Numbered from the stretch's first letter, positions 43,777-55,279 are shown. The stretch is DNA of 64,000 nt from Deinandra increscens subsp. villosa (GCA_039602395.1 JBCNJP010000017.1:87123160-87187159); one strand, 5' to 3'. Notes: generated from the sequence alone by a model not told the origin. Program-made: numbers and translations.

Positions 43777-44415
43777 TGATGACCAGTTTGTCAAAACCAT
43801 GGAAGGCTGATGATATAATATGAGATTTTGAAGAATTTTTTCTCCAAATTAAAGCATGATGCGTGTGGCACTCTTTTTTCCTTGGTCTTGGTTTTTTCCC
43901 ACGGGGTTTTTCCGGACAAGGTTTTTAATGAGGCAACAAAAACAAAAACGCATGTGGAAATAGAAAGATGATTAGTAAGATGGAAGTACAGCATGTCTTT
44001 AACCTTTTAGTCCATCATTATTGCTTGAATAATCAATGGACTTGGGGGAATTGATGAGGATAGGTCAAGAGTGGACATGCAAGTGCCTCTAGAATAACAC
44101 TTCCAAGAGATTAACATCGCATGTGGGGGCAAGGCAAAGAGTGATGCAGTTACGAATGTTCAAGACGCAATTGCATCTTCCCAGCTTACGAAAATGCGAT
44201 TCCGAAGAATAGTATAAATAGTTCATTTCATAACTTGTAACGGGCAACTTTTAGATCTCAAATTACACCTTTAACTGTGCGTATTTCTGATTGTATTCTG
44301 TTTGGTATCAAATCAATAAGAATCTCTCCATTCCAATACTTCTCTATAAATTAGCTTAATTCCATGTTGGATCATTAGACCAAACCTACAAGCGGTGGGG
44401 TTTTGTGGTTCATCA
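43777..44415 (+). repeat. Element B 3' LTR
   Basis: A 639-bp TG...CA unit (TGATGACC...GGTTCATCA), related to 37748-38353. TATAAATA at 44213-44220. It is followed by non-coding sequence of element C; the predicted target duplication on this side is GCAGT. Confidence 0.87.
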
Positions 44416-46727
44416 GCAGTAAAGGATAGGAAAGTTTTTGATGGTATAAGAAGCAAATACAAGTTCCTAGCATTTTCTGGAATCATTTTACGTTTCAATG
44501 GAATAGGTGATATGGGAAATTTTTGGTGGTATTTGGAAACTTTTATGAGATTTGATAAAGTTATGATGATTAAATGGAAAGTTGGTTATGGCACTGATTC
44601 ACGCGTATGGGGGCTTGCGGTGGATGTGTTGATATTATCTGAAGAATTAAATGGATGTGGTGATTTATGATGCTTGTGAGTTAGTGTTTTTATGGTGATT
44701 CTGAGGTAATGTTAATGAACTCAAATGAGGGATAAATTAGCATTTGCATGGGTAATTTCTTTTTAGGCAGTTCCGATGGTTAGTCAAAGTGCGCTATTCC
44801 TTTAGCATATGGCGTGTTCAAAGTGTTTTCAAGGGATTTTGCGGAATATATTGGTGTGTGCTATTGAAAAATAACTGTGGCATTATGATGCATATGTGAT
44901 TTCGTGTTTTGGCACAAGCAGATGCTTTTGGGTCATGATGAAGAATCAACACATGCTACATGGCATTTGGTGGGAAAGAAAGCTAGTATTATGATTCAAG
45001 AATAATGGTGAAAGGGTCACAGGGAAAGAGGCTTTTGTTTATTGATGATAATTGCAGGAAATGATTTGTTGGGGGTCTATTCATAGAGGAAATATGTGGT
45101 GTTAAGGCAGAAGTATGGACAACAATAAAGTGGATATCGTTACATGGTGCTAGGATAGATGGTTAATTTTAAGTTGGGCTTTCTCAAGAGTGTGTTGCAA
45201 GATGATGCGGATGGGGGGAAAGCTAAAGTGAATTGGAAATGTCAAAGTCTGGTGATACAAGGGTTGCTAAAGTAAACAGGAGATGTTACGTGTGTTGTTT
45301 AAGTGAAATCGGGCTAAGGTGCTCCAAGTTTGGGATAAATTACACTTGCGATAGTGACATATGCAAAGAAATAAACATGAAGAAGCTTATACTTTGATTG
45401 GAAGGCCAAATGAACATGTTGGTTCACATATATGGAGTGTTATTCACTTACGAATGAAATACATTCGCGAAGGTTGCATATGTAGAGGGATCTAATGCTC
45501 TCGGGTATGTTTTTAAACACATAAAAATGTGCTTTAAATATTCAGTTAAGTCTATTTTGAAAGACAATGTCAGACTTGCATAAGATAATTTCACTCAAAC
45601 ACATGCCTGATCAGCATAGTGTTGAGTTAAATTACTATTGTAATCACACTCTGAATTAAGTCGTATAGACTATATTCTTTTTCCTTGATATGTTCGGGAA
45701 AATGGCAAGGCGCATGGACGCATGTGTCGCCAGTTAAAAAAAAAGATATACGTATACGATAGAATTGATCCAATGGATCATGAAAATGGTTGGCCACCAT
45801 ACATCTTCTCAAAGATGTGGTCATATGAGACCAAACAAATTGATCATTTTTTATGCATCCTTATGGATGCGACCTACGGGGTCACAAGAGGTGGCTACGC
45901 GCTATCCAAATTCCCGGAAATCATATGTGAACATTGATAAAGAAGCTAAGGGCTATCTTAATTCCGGATATGGGCTAAGTGACCGGTTCAATGACTACAT
46001 GTCATTCAAAAAACAAAACAAAAAATGTGAAGATATGTGCAGGTTGCAAATGCTAAAGGAGGTTTTCAATGGATAGATGAAAGTTTGTTATATTTTCCTT
46101 ACAAGATTTCGCATTATTATTTAAGGGTTTACATATCGTAGGATTCTGAGTCTTGTTTGGGATAATAAGATGCTTGTACTTTCTTCAATGTTCTTTAAGG
46201 CCCAAATGTTATCATTTCCGAATCTCTTGGTGGCTCGAATGTGGATTAGGAGTCTAGCATGATGCAGTTGACACCACATCACACTAGACTGGTGACTTGA
46301 TAAGATTTGATCAACAGCTTGCATATGTTAAATAAATGTGGATGTGCAATAGGGTATGCAATTGCGAGCAGTATGTAGAAATGTTGAGGTTGGTATTAAG
46401 GCAGAGTTTCGCATGTGTATCAGGTACGATTTCTTATAGTCCATTAGCTTTAACAAATGTTTTCGCCAATATACTAGGGGACTAGACGAGGTAAGGTTTT
46501 TAACCGGAATAGTTAATATCAGTTCCACTGATGTTAAAATGCTTTGGCTATAACTATATATTTTGTTTAAAGTTGAATGTGTTCTAGTAAAGTGTGACCG
46601 GAACTTGAAGTTGGACTTGTACATGCATGTGGGATAGTAAATGCAAACAGTTGCAGATGTCGGATGTGTAACATTCAAATTCTAAGTCTATTAACTTCAT
46701 TATTTCACTTAATAGACTTGGGGGACT
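44416..46727 (+). mobile_element. Element C internal non-coding region with hairpin chain and polypurine tract
   Basis: A 2.3-kb interior of a third Gypsy copy, into which B inserted. I find no gag, pol or antisense gene. A hairpin chain at 45766-45907 includes TGATCC/GGATCA, ATGGT/ACCAT, ACATCTT/AAGATGT, GGTC/GACC, GCATCC/GGATGC, GACC/GGTC and a wobble stem GGTGGC/GCTATC. The last three units are homologous to the repeats in G2's post-pol spacer. It ends in the tract acttgggggact at 46716-46727. Confidence 0.7.
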
Positions 46728-47110
46728 TGATGAAGTAAAATAGGTTTTGGATGTGTCTACACATCCGACCATTTGCCATCAAGTCCTCTCATGCAAACTG
46801 ATGTGTTATACCGAGCTTGACAGGATGATGGCAATATGATTATGAGGACAGGTGCGAGGGACGGATGTGCATGTGCTGGCAGAACATGTTGAATGCTCTA
46901 TAAATAGCTGGGATCAAGGCTGGAGAAAGGATCTTTGAGACTTTTACTTTACACCTTTAACTATGTGTTACTACACTTCTGTCTGTAATAACACTTGCAT
47001 CAATAAAATCATTAGTTTCATCCTATCTCTCAAGATCTATCTTATTCTCCTTGATTCTGATAATACAAATCAGTCCTACCTCGTTCCTTGGGGGAGGATT
47101 TGATTTTTCA
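46728..47110 (+). repeat. Element C 3' LTR
   Basis: A 383-bp TG...CA unit (TGATGAAG...TTTTTCA). The first bases and the preceding tract equal those of G2, while the body is divergent. TATAAATA lies at 46899-46906 and AATAAAAT near 47003. After it comes Athila-like LTR sequence, so C inserted there. Confidence 0.82.
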
Positions 47111-48141
47111 ACGATCTACGTATATTTTTTTTGGTGATGATTATGTTGAGGACCTTAACAATGTTATGAATGTTCTTCAATGGTTATGTGTTTGTTTGAT
47201 TTGATTTTATGTTTAATCTCGTGGATATCTTAACCATATCATGTTGGAAAACCGTATGTGTTAAGGTATTTATTCATGGAAATATATATGCAAGTATGTA
47301 TGTTCATGGCATTTGACTAGGAATGGTGGATGGAGATTTAAGCATTTAGGATTGTTAACAAATGTGCATGCTTGTGTATATGCTTGGAAAGGCCTTTACA
47401 CTCGTTGTGAATCCCTTGTATCATTGTGCATGTGTGATTATGGTTTACTAGTGTAAATTCGTAGTTCATGTATTCGTGGTAAAATATTTACAAGTTGAAT
47501 AGCTTCATGATATTATTTTCATTACGTGATTCGAGGTGGTTAATATGTGTTCATCGTATTAGCTTTCCAAAGGATTATGGGATTAAATAACCTTGACAGG
47601 AGTTTAGTCCATCTTTATAATCAACATAATTATATCATTGGTACTTTATTGCATGACTTTAGGTGGCTATTGTGTGTTTATCTTTCTATTTTTCCGAACA
47701 GTCATATGATTAGATAGCCTTGACGGGGGTCTAGTCTATTCCCATGTTTCATGTGTAGAAAATGATCTCATCAAAAATATATGTATGTTGTCATTGTCCG
47801 GCTAGGTGGATTCGAAGTCTAAGTGATTTCTTCCTTTATTGATTATCCTCATCTTTGTTACTTGCTTTATTTAGATTAATTACTAGTTAATTTAGTTAAA
47901 AAAAAACAATTGAAACAATCCATCATCTATTATTGGCTAGACAATGATAAAGATTTAGTACCAGGAGCTCTCGCGTCTTTGGATCGATACTTGGTTCTTA
48001 CCAAAGCTATACTACTAATCGATAGGTACACTTTCCTATTCGTGTGTGGTTTAGTTCCGAGGTGATAATCATTTTAATAAATTTAAAACCAAAGTGTGAA
48101 AAAAACTTACTGAAAAATATATATACATTCACACGACATCA
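47111..48141 (+). repeat. Athila-like Gypsy LTR, 3' portion
   Basis: The end of this stretch (TCTTTGGATCGATACTTGG, GATAGGTACACTTTCC, then ...ACACGACATCA at 48131-48141) matches what I know of Athila-type LTR ends in eudicots. No primer site follows, so it is a solo or 3' LTR. Two similar blocks (near 47585 and 47713, CCTTGAC(A/G)GG(A/G)GT(T/C)TAGTC) lie inside. The left end was not found; C is inserted in or beside it. It abuts FAR1-type coding sequence at 48142. Confidence 0.6.
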
Positions 48142-50622
48142 ACAGTTAGAAAGGATCACAATATGAGTTGGGTAGTATCGTTAAGGGGAAGCATTTTCTT
48201 TGTTCCAAAGAAGGAAACAACCCGTTCAAGAACTATGATTCTAGTAGTGTATCTGGAAAGAGTAAGAACAAAGTAAAGCCTAGGAAGAAGTATTCTACCC
48301 GTACTAGTTGCAATGCACATATTGTGTATACTTCGAGCGATGGGAGATCTACAAAGTGTATAAATTTGTGGAGGGGCACAACCACTACCTTGTGGGTCAA
48401 GAAGACATGCATTTTCTTTTCTCAAACAGGCATCTGACAAGAGTTCAAGAATCTCAGATTTATGAATTATCTTTTGTTAACCTTGGTCCTGTTAAAGCGT
48501 TTAATGTGATGAGGACAAAATATGGAGGTTTTGAGAAAGTTGGAGCGACTGTGGTCGAATGTAAGAACTTTAAAAGGGACCTGAACTGCTATATTGGTGA
48601 GTATGATGCTGAGATTGTTGTTAGAAGGATGCTGAACAAGAAAGATTTCATTCCTGATTATTCATTTGAGTACACGGTTGATGACGAGGGGAAACTTACT
48701 GCAATGTTCTGGGCTGATGGTGAATGCAAGGCCAACTATCAAGCATTTAGTGAAATTGTTTCTTTTGATGCAGCTTTTAACACAAACAAGTATCGCTTTA
48801 TTTTTATTAGTTTGTGTGATTATGATTATTGCATGCGTTATTATTTTTATAACATGCATGATTTATTCTTACCAGATGCGTGATAATTTGATTATGATTT
48901 TTATGTTTTTTATTATAGGTACAAGATGGTTTTTGTTCCCTTCACAGGAATTGATAACCATCTTCGTAATGTTTCTTTTGGTGCTGGTCTGTTGTCATCT
49001 GAAACAACGGAGTCATACATGTGGCTTCTTGAAAAGTTTTTGAAGTCTTTTGGATGTCAACCCAAGGTTGTAGTTACAGACCAAGACCTTGCGATGAAGA
49101 TTGCAATTGAAAATATTTTTGACCAGTGTCATCATAGACTGTGCATGTGGCACATAATGAAGAAAGTTGCTGATAAGGTTTGACTTTTTGCGTACTTTTT
49201 TAGTTTTGATGTGATTTTATAATTTCATGCGTAATTAATTTTAATGGTTGCGTGATTTTATATTTTGTTCATGCGTGTTTACATTTTTATGTGTCGCGTT
49301 TTTTTATGTATTTTTTGAAGGTTGGGTCTGCCTTGTGTAATGATGACGAGTTTAAAGAGGCAATGTGTAGCATTGTGTGGACGGATTCTATTGATCCTGA
49401 ATTTTTTGATGTTGAGTGGCTAAAATTATGAATGATTATGACTTGGCATCTAACAAGTGGTTGTATGAGATTTTTGAGATGAGAGGAATGTGGATTCCTG
49501 CGAATTTTCGAGATGAGTGGATGTCTGGTCTCATGCGCATGACCTCTAGATCAGAGAGTGAGAATCTTTTTTTTTTCTCAGGTTACAAATTCCCAAATGA
49601 CACTTTTGGAATTTTTTAACCATTATGAAGCTTCACTTGAGATTCAAAGACACACCCATCAATAGAATGATCATGACTCTAGATACACTTTTCATGACCT
49701 GTGGACTGAATTTCCAATTGAGGAACAAGCTGCACGCATATACATGAGGGCTATGTTTAATGATGTCCAAGATGAGATATATTGCAGTACCAAGAACTGT
49801 TTTGGCATGAATACCGTAACTGGTAATAATATTGTAAAGGTTTCTGTTTAAGATCATGTTGCAATTGGCCCTGGTTTGCTGGAAGTAAGTACTATTATAG
49901 CTTTGCGTGATTTGTAATATATGCTTGCGTTATTTTATAAAATGCAGACTGCGTGTTTTGTGCGTGTTTATGTGTTGTCCTTTTTCATTTTTTTAGGTTG
50001 ACTTTACAAGGATTGATGGTGATATGACATGTACCTGTAGCTGTAAACGGTTGAGCGTTATGGTTTGTTGTGCTCTCATGTGTTTTATGTATTGACGATG
50101 TTTGAGGTACTTGAAATCCCTCAAAAGTGCATCATCAAGCGTTGGACCAAGGAAGTTGCACCTAATAAAGGCAAAAAAGTTATGCCCCTGAGCAGTTATT
50201 CTACTTTTGCTAATGCTTATGAAGTTGACAAGGTGTTGCTTGATATTATGTCTTCCAATGAATATATAATTAATCGCCTATCTCTAGACCTTGAGGCGTG
50301 GTGCTCTATAAGGGAACAAATGAAAGAAATGGCGAAAAAGATTGATGAAGATAATCGACCAGTTGTTCCTAAAAATCGCAAAGATAGGTTTGCTGAGATT
50401 TTAAGAGCCAATCAGTCTGTTGATGGAAGCACAAAACTTCCTAGTGGTATAAAAAACAAAGGTCGTGGCTCTCATAAAAGATTTAAATCAAAGAAGGAAC
50501 AAACGAATAGCCGCGCTGGTAAAAGGAGCAGGAAGTGCTTGATTTGTGGGCTCCCTGGCCATGATAGAAGGACATGTAAAGGTAAAAAAGTTGGTTCAGA
50601 TGATGAGGATGGTGAACAGTAG
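48142..50622 (+). pseudogene. FAR1-related Mutator-like transposase, degenerate, 4 visible exons
   Basis: The FAR1 DNA-binding region is cut at its left by the LTR (KHFLCSKEGNNP, KYSTRTSCNAHI, then after a frameshift FVEGHNHYLV). The MULE transposase core follows: ISFDAAFNTNKY, VFVPFTGIDNHLRNVSFGAGLLSSET, VVVTDQDLAMKIAI, HRLCMWHIMKKV. Then the MRMTSRSESEN block and a frameshifted SWIM finger (CTCSCKR and CSHVF), and a terminal CCHC (CLICGLPGHDRRTC). Introns with GT-AG ends: 48790-48918, 49178-49320 and 49885-49996. At least four frameshifts or stops make it a pseudogene. Intact relatives excise and reinsert DNA or act as light-signalling factors; the context here is a transposon. Confidence 0.88.
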
Positions 50623-50995
50623 ATGCAGTTACGTTATTTTGTAAATAACATGGTTTTTTTGCTGTTGCGTAATTTTGTAAATAACATGCGTTTTTTTTAA
50701 TGATAGTTAATACTCAATTATGCTTTTTTATCACTTGCATTTTTTGTATACCGCGTGCGTAATAACAAAATGCGTAATTGTGATAATAGTTGTGTTATTT
50801 TTTAGTTTTTTATGTTTTGTCTTTAGGAGAAGTTGGTGCATGTTTTGTTATGGTTTTTACGTAATTTTCAACAGGAGTTGTTTTTTGAAAGTCAAGGGTG
50901 ATCGATATATTTCATTAGAATGTAAGCATTACATTTTTTTAAAATAAAGAAAATGGAAACTAAACATGCATTACACTAGAAATTGTCGATCCCTT
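50623..50995 (+). repeat. Intergenic region of FAR1-type element with TGCGTRATT motifs
   Basis: No gene is seen. Several copies of TGCGTAATTTTGTAAATAA-like sequence and TGCGTAAT occur (about 50632, 50663, 50686, 50756, 50770). The same motif occurs in the introns upstream and in the region 51933-52350. Confidence 0.6.
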
Positions 50996-51306
50996 TCAAT
51001 CCATTTTGCTTGCGTTTAATTTTTCCAGTGTTTGATGCAGCAGTTCCTTGACCTTCTCAGCTATCTCGGTGTCCAGCCTAATTTGTTCAGAAATGTAGGC
51101 AGTAGCATTGTCAATGAAGTATGTTGTATCTTCTGGAATGAGCTCCCTAATGAGGTTCATATCATCCCTGATGTTGTTTGAAGTCAGGATTGTTAGCATC
51201 CCTAAGGAGTTCCTTGATACCTGATCCATTAGGTTTTCATCTTCAATTTTTTTTAAGAATATCATTTACTATCTTCTCTACTTGTGATGGAGAGGAGGAA
51301 GAAGCC
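50996..51306 (-). pseudogene. Small helical protein, MASSSS-start, minus strand, one frameshift
   Basis: ATG 51306 reads MASSSSPSQVEKIVNDILKK, then a run of A causes a frameshift, and the next frame (about 89 codons to TAG-side stop at 50996) is predicted all-helical (MDQVSRNSLGMLTILTSNN, TAYISEQIRLDTEIAEKV). I do not recognise a family. It is divergent from the plus-strand small ORF at 51579, with 272 bp between the two starts, and both lie between the transposase and the right end of the element. It shares the MASSSS start, length and helical character with that ORF. Confidence 0.45.
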
Positions 51307-51578
51307 ATTGTTTTGTGTTTTGGTGGTTTTTGTGTTCACAGTATAGAAATGGTGGTTTTAGGGTTTACCTTTTCATTTTTTTGTTTATATATCCGGTGTG
51401 TTATTTATTATTTATTTATTACTATTTTAAATTTTTTTTTTAAATAATTTTAATGTTTTTATTCTAGACCGTCCGATTTTAGAATTAGGGTTTTCTACCT
51501 CTTTATATAGTGGCTTTGCGTTATTTACAGTTTTTGTTTTTGAGTTGAGTGAAATATAGAATAATGCATTCTCTGAAT

Positions 51579-51932
51579 ATGGCCTCTTCGTCCTCGTCAT
51601 CAACGACACCACCTTATTTTGATATACTGAAGCAGAAAGTGCGTGACAAAGTTATGAAGCATTTCAATAAGGATGTTCTTTTTAGTGATATTCTGAAGCA
51701 ACACCTGAATGTTTTAAGAGCTGGTGTTGCTGATCGTGACAAAATCATGGATGAGTTGCTTGTTATGCCTTCTTCGTCATTGCGTGATATTTCTGTTTTG
51801 TTTTTGGCTGACCTGGCTATAGCTGATGAGGACCAAGTTCAAGCTATTTGGAAGATCATGCAACTGATTAAAGTTTCTGCTGATTTGAAGATGGATTTTC
51901 TTGCTTCTTTTGTCAAGATCTTTTTTATGTAA
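51579..51932 (+). CDS. Small helical protein, MASSSS-start, plus strand, 117 aa
   Basis: The ORF starting at ATG 51579 (MASSSSSSTTPPYFDILKQ) is intact to TAA 51930. The product is predicted mainly alpha-helical (DKVMKHFNKDVLFSDILKQ, DISVLFLADLAIADEDQ). I do not recognise it. It ends in the element's right-hand region rich in TGCGTRATT motifs. An accessory protein of the FAR1-type element is possible by position only, by analogy with two-gene Mutator elements. The frame is preceded by an upstream ATG at 51549 in the same frame, but the MASSSS start matches the sister ORF. Confidence 0.5.
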   Translation: MASSSSSSTTPPYFDILKQKVRDKVMKHFNKDVLFSDILKQHLNVLRAGVADRDKIMDELLVMPSSSLRDISVLFLADLAIADEDQVQAIWKIMQLIKVSADLKMDFLASFVKIFFM

Positions 51933-52537
51933 TTTAGACGATGTTTTTTTTTTATGAAGATGGTTTTAATGAAGAAGGATTTTAGTTTTTATGTTTGCGT
52001 TATTATCATAATGAACATGCGTTATATTGTTGTTCCGATGTTAGTCATTGCTTTTACAGTGAGAAACGAGTTAATGCGTGATTATGATGTTTTTTTTATG
52101 TTTGCGTATTAAATTATGATTTGCTTAGTGGTTTTGTTCAATTGCGTGAAAAAAGTTGAGCATATGCGTGATTTGTGTATAAAAGTTTGAGGTATGCGTG
52201 TTTTTTGTTGATGCGTAATTAGATTATGTTCAGCTTAGTGGTTTTATTCAGTTGCGTGATCTTCCAAAACGATGAACGTATGCGTTATTTTGTGTGTAAA
52301 AGGTTGAGGTATGCGTATTTTTTGTTGATGCGTATTTAAAGTTGTCTATGCGTCTTTAATTTAAAGGTAAAAAGACGTTAATACCCCTTTTAAATACTCC
52401 GTGACTTTTTTTATTAATTAAGCGTCTAAAATAACGCTGAAGATGGAAAACAATTTGCGCCGTCAGATAAAAAAACACGCAGATGAGCGGATGAGATCCC
52501 TTCGCACGCAAACCGTCATTTGTATAATAACTTTCCC
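51933..52537 (+). repeat. Right end region of FAR1-type element, motif-rich, ending at (TA)n
   Basis: From 51995 to 52350 there are at least twelve TGCGTRATT-like motifs. The terminal 100 bp (GACGTTAATACCCC ... CGCACGCAAACCGTCATTTG ... AACTTTCCC) is likely the right terminal inverted repeat of the Mutator-like element, abutting a TA tract at 52538. The left terminus is not in the window, so the repeat cannot be paired. Confidence 0.55.
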
Positions 52538-52550
52538 ATATATATATATA

Positions 52551-52779
52551 TAGTGAAAAGTTCATTGTAGACACCTCCATAAGTGTAGACAGGTAGACAC
52601 CTTTTTTCACCATTAAATCTCTTGATCTAATGGTTATGATTAATTTCTTTTTTCTTTTTTTCCTTATTTCTCATTCTTCATAAAATTTCACATGTGAAAA
52701 CACATGTGAAATAAAGTAATTTCACATGTGAAATAGGGTGTCTACCTGTCTACACTTATGGGGGTGTCTACAATGAACC

Positions 52780-52785
<6 letters not shown>
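52551..52785. mobile_element. TIR element M2
   Basis: A 235-bp element with about 48-bp near-perfect terminal inverted repeats (TAGTGAAAAGTTCATTGTAG... and ...CTACAATGAACCTCACTA), flanked by TA tracts. Its centre has perfect palindromes TTTCACATGTGAAA (52686-52699, 52720-52733). No coding capacity. Confidence 0.9.
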
Positions 52786-52825
<40 letters not shown>

Positions 52826-52831
<6 letters not shown>

Positions 52832-53008
52832 AAAGTTCATTGTAGACACCTCCATAAGTGTAGACAGATAGACACCCTTTTCACCATTAGATCTCTTGAT
52901 CTAATGGTTGTGATTAATTTTCTTTTTCTTTTTTTCTTTTTTCTCATTAATTATAAACTTTCATATGTGAAAAGAGCTATTTCACATGCGAAAGTGTCTA
53001 CAATGAAC

Positions 53009-53013
<5 letters not shown>
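52826..53013. mobile_element. TIR element M3 (M2 family, internally deleted)
   Basis: The left end is near-identical to M2 for about 100 bp. The right end keeps only the outer part (GTGTCTACAATGAACCTCTA). The centre has TTTCACATGCGAAAG, a mutated version of the M2 palindrome. (TA)n on both sides. Confidence 0.85.
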
Positions 53014-53059
<46 letters not shown>

Positions 53060-53066
<7 letters not shown>

Positions 53067-53831
53067 AGGATCATGTGAAAACAACTTTTATTGCGAAAAC
53101 ACGAAAACAAATATTAAAACCTCTATAACTTTTTCATACGTTAATATTTTTATAAAAATTTTCCACCAAAATCCTTAAAATTATGTTATCTTTAGTTATG
53201 GGAAAAAATTTAAAAAATAATCAAATTTTTTTAAAAATTATTATTGCACAGGTGCAATAATTTTTATTATTATTATTATTGCACATATGCAATAATATTA
53301 AAACCTTTATAACTTTTTTCATATGTTAAAATTTTTTATAAAAAATTGCACCATAAATCTTATAATTCTGTTATCTTTAATTCTGGAGAAAATTTAAAAA
53401 AAAATTCAACGTTTTTTATTATTTTTTTATTATTGCACATGTGCAATAAAAAATTATTATTGCACATGTGCAATAATATTAAAACCTCTATAACTTTTTC
53501 ATACGTTAATATTTTTGATAAAAAAATTGTACCATAGATCTTATAATTCTGTTATCTTTAATTCTGGAAAAAATTAAAAAAAAATTAACGTTTTTTTGTT
53601 AATATTGCACATGTGTAATATAATTAATACGTATTATTGCACATGTGCAATAATAAAAAAATCACGAAATTTTATATGTTTAATTTTTTTTTCCCAGAAT
53701 TAAAGGTGACATAATTTTAAGACTTTTGGTGCAAATTTTTTAAAAAAATATTAACGTATGAGGAAGTTATAGAGGTTTTAATATTTGTTTTCGTGTTTTC
53801 GCAATAACATCTTGTTTTTATTTGATCATTC

Positions 53832-53836
<5 letters not shown>
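53060..53836. mobile_element. TIR element M4
   Basis: 777 bp; ends TAGGGTAAGGATCATGTG and, reversed, TAGGGGAATGATCAAAT. The inverted similarity continues through TATTGCGAAAACACGAAAAC to about 60 bp. Inside are five ATTGCACATGTGCAAT-type palindromes (53241, 53275, 53430, 53456, 53633), two of them perfect over 22 bp. TA tracts on both sides. Non-coding. Confidence 0.9.

Positions 53837-53890
<54 letters not shown>
53836..53890. repeat. (TA)n followed by (GA)n microsatellite
   Basis: About 17 TA units, then 11 GA units, between M4 and M5. This is the only junction in the array that is not pure TA. Confidence 0.97.
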
Positions 53891-53891
<1 letters not shown>

Positions 53892-54666
53892 AAGGATCAT
53901 GCGAAAACGCATATATTTTGCGAAAACGCGAACACCATCTTAAAACCAACTATAACTTTTTCATACGTTAATATATTTTTTAAAAATTTTCACCAAAAGT
54001 CTTATAATTATGTTATCTTTAATTCTATAAAAACAAAAAATAAAAAGTTAACGTTTTTTTATTTTTTATTTTTTTCTGTGATACACATGTGTACCACAAA
54101 AAAAAACTCATACTTTAGTATGAGTTAATATTTGTATCTCTCTAAGACGCACCATATGTGTTATATTTCTGTCATTTTTTTGTGTATTTTTTGAATGATA
54201 CACATGTGTACCACACCAAAAAAAAAAACCTCATATATGTGGTATACATTACAAGTTTTAAAAGGAAATTGCACCATAAGTCTTATAGTTATGTTATCTT
54301 TATATCTAATGAAAAAATAACACTTTATAACTTTTTTTAATTATATGTTACACATGTGCACTATTTTTTATTATCATTAGTACCATAAATGTTTTAGTGT
54401 TTTTAATATGTTTTTAACATAAGGAGTGTTTTTACACATGATAATTCGTTTTTTTGCAGTAGTAATGATGATGATACACATGTGTATCACACGGGAAAAA
54501 AACCGTTAATTTTTTTTTAATATTTGTTTCCAGAATTGAAGATAACGTAATTCTAAGACATTTGACACCAATTTTATGAAAAAACATTAACGTATGAAAA
54601 AGTTATGTAGGTTTTAATATTGGTTTTCGCGTTTTCGCAATATAAAGGGTTTTCGTAGGATCCTTT

Positions 54667-54672
<6 letters not shown>
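53890..54672. mobile_element. TIR element M5
   Basis: About 780 bp; left end AAAGGATCATGCGAAAACGC, right end reversed TAGGGAAAGGATCCTACG, with further inverted similarity to about 60 bp. Palindrome TGATACACATGTGTATCA at 54472-54489, plus variants at about 54080, 54200 and 54350. No coding capacity. Confidence 0.88.
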
Positions 54673-54719
<47 letters not shown>

Positions 54720-54724
<5 letters not shown>

Positions 54725-55279
54725 GATGGATATAATGAAGGCCTCTTTGAGTTGGAAAAACCGTGGAAACTACCACAAAACGATTTTTTTTCTTTAAATT
54801 TTTTGTAATGATTATATGCGTTAATACAAGCCCTGTGGTGAAAAAAATAAAAATAAAAACGCCCAGTAGTTTTTTTTTTAAAAATTCGGAAATCTGACGT
54901 TACGTCATGTTACATATGTAACATTTACCTGTTACATATGTAAAATGCCTTGGTACATATGTAACAAAATATGTAAATAATTTTAAAAAAAAATCTCTAG
55001 GTGAAATTTTATTTATTTTTTCACAAAAACCATCAAAAATGAATGTAGAATCTATAAAAAATAACAAATTTGAACGTCTTTTTTGGCCGGTTAACTTCTT
55101 TTTGCAAAAAAAAAACGGTTCTTAAATATTTTTTTTTAAATTTATTCGACGTTTTTTTTTCATAAAGGGTGTTTTTTAAGTTAGTGAGTCACCATAAAAA
55201 AAATCGGAACAAAAAACGCATTTTTTAGCTTAGTTTTCACGGCTTTTCCAACTCGGAGAGGTTTTCATTTTATTCTTCT

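Noticed and set aside
44395..44670. 91-codon ORF at the right edge of the B LTR
   Set aside because: It begins inside the LTR and runs into non-coding C sequence. It has no homology to gag or pol and no conserved counterpart.
45722..46076. Overlapping ORFs in element C
   Set aside because: They coincide with the hairpin chain, whose unit also occurs in the non-coding spacer of G2. Codon content is not protein-like.
53868..54128. ORF starting with alternating Arg and Glu
   Set aside because: It reads through the (GA)n microsatellite into a non-coding TIR element.
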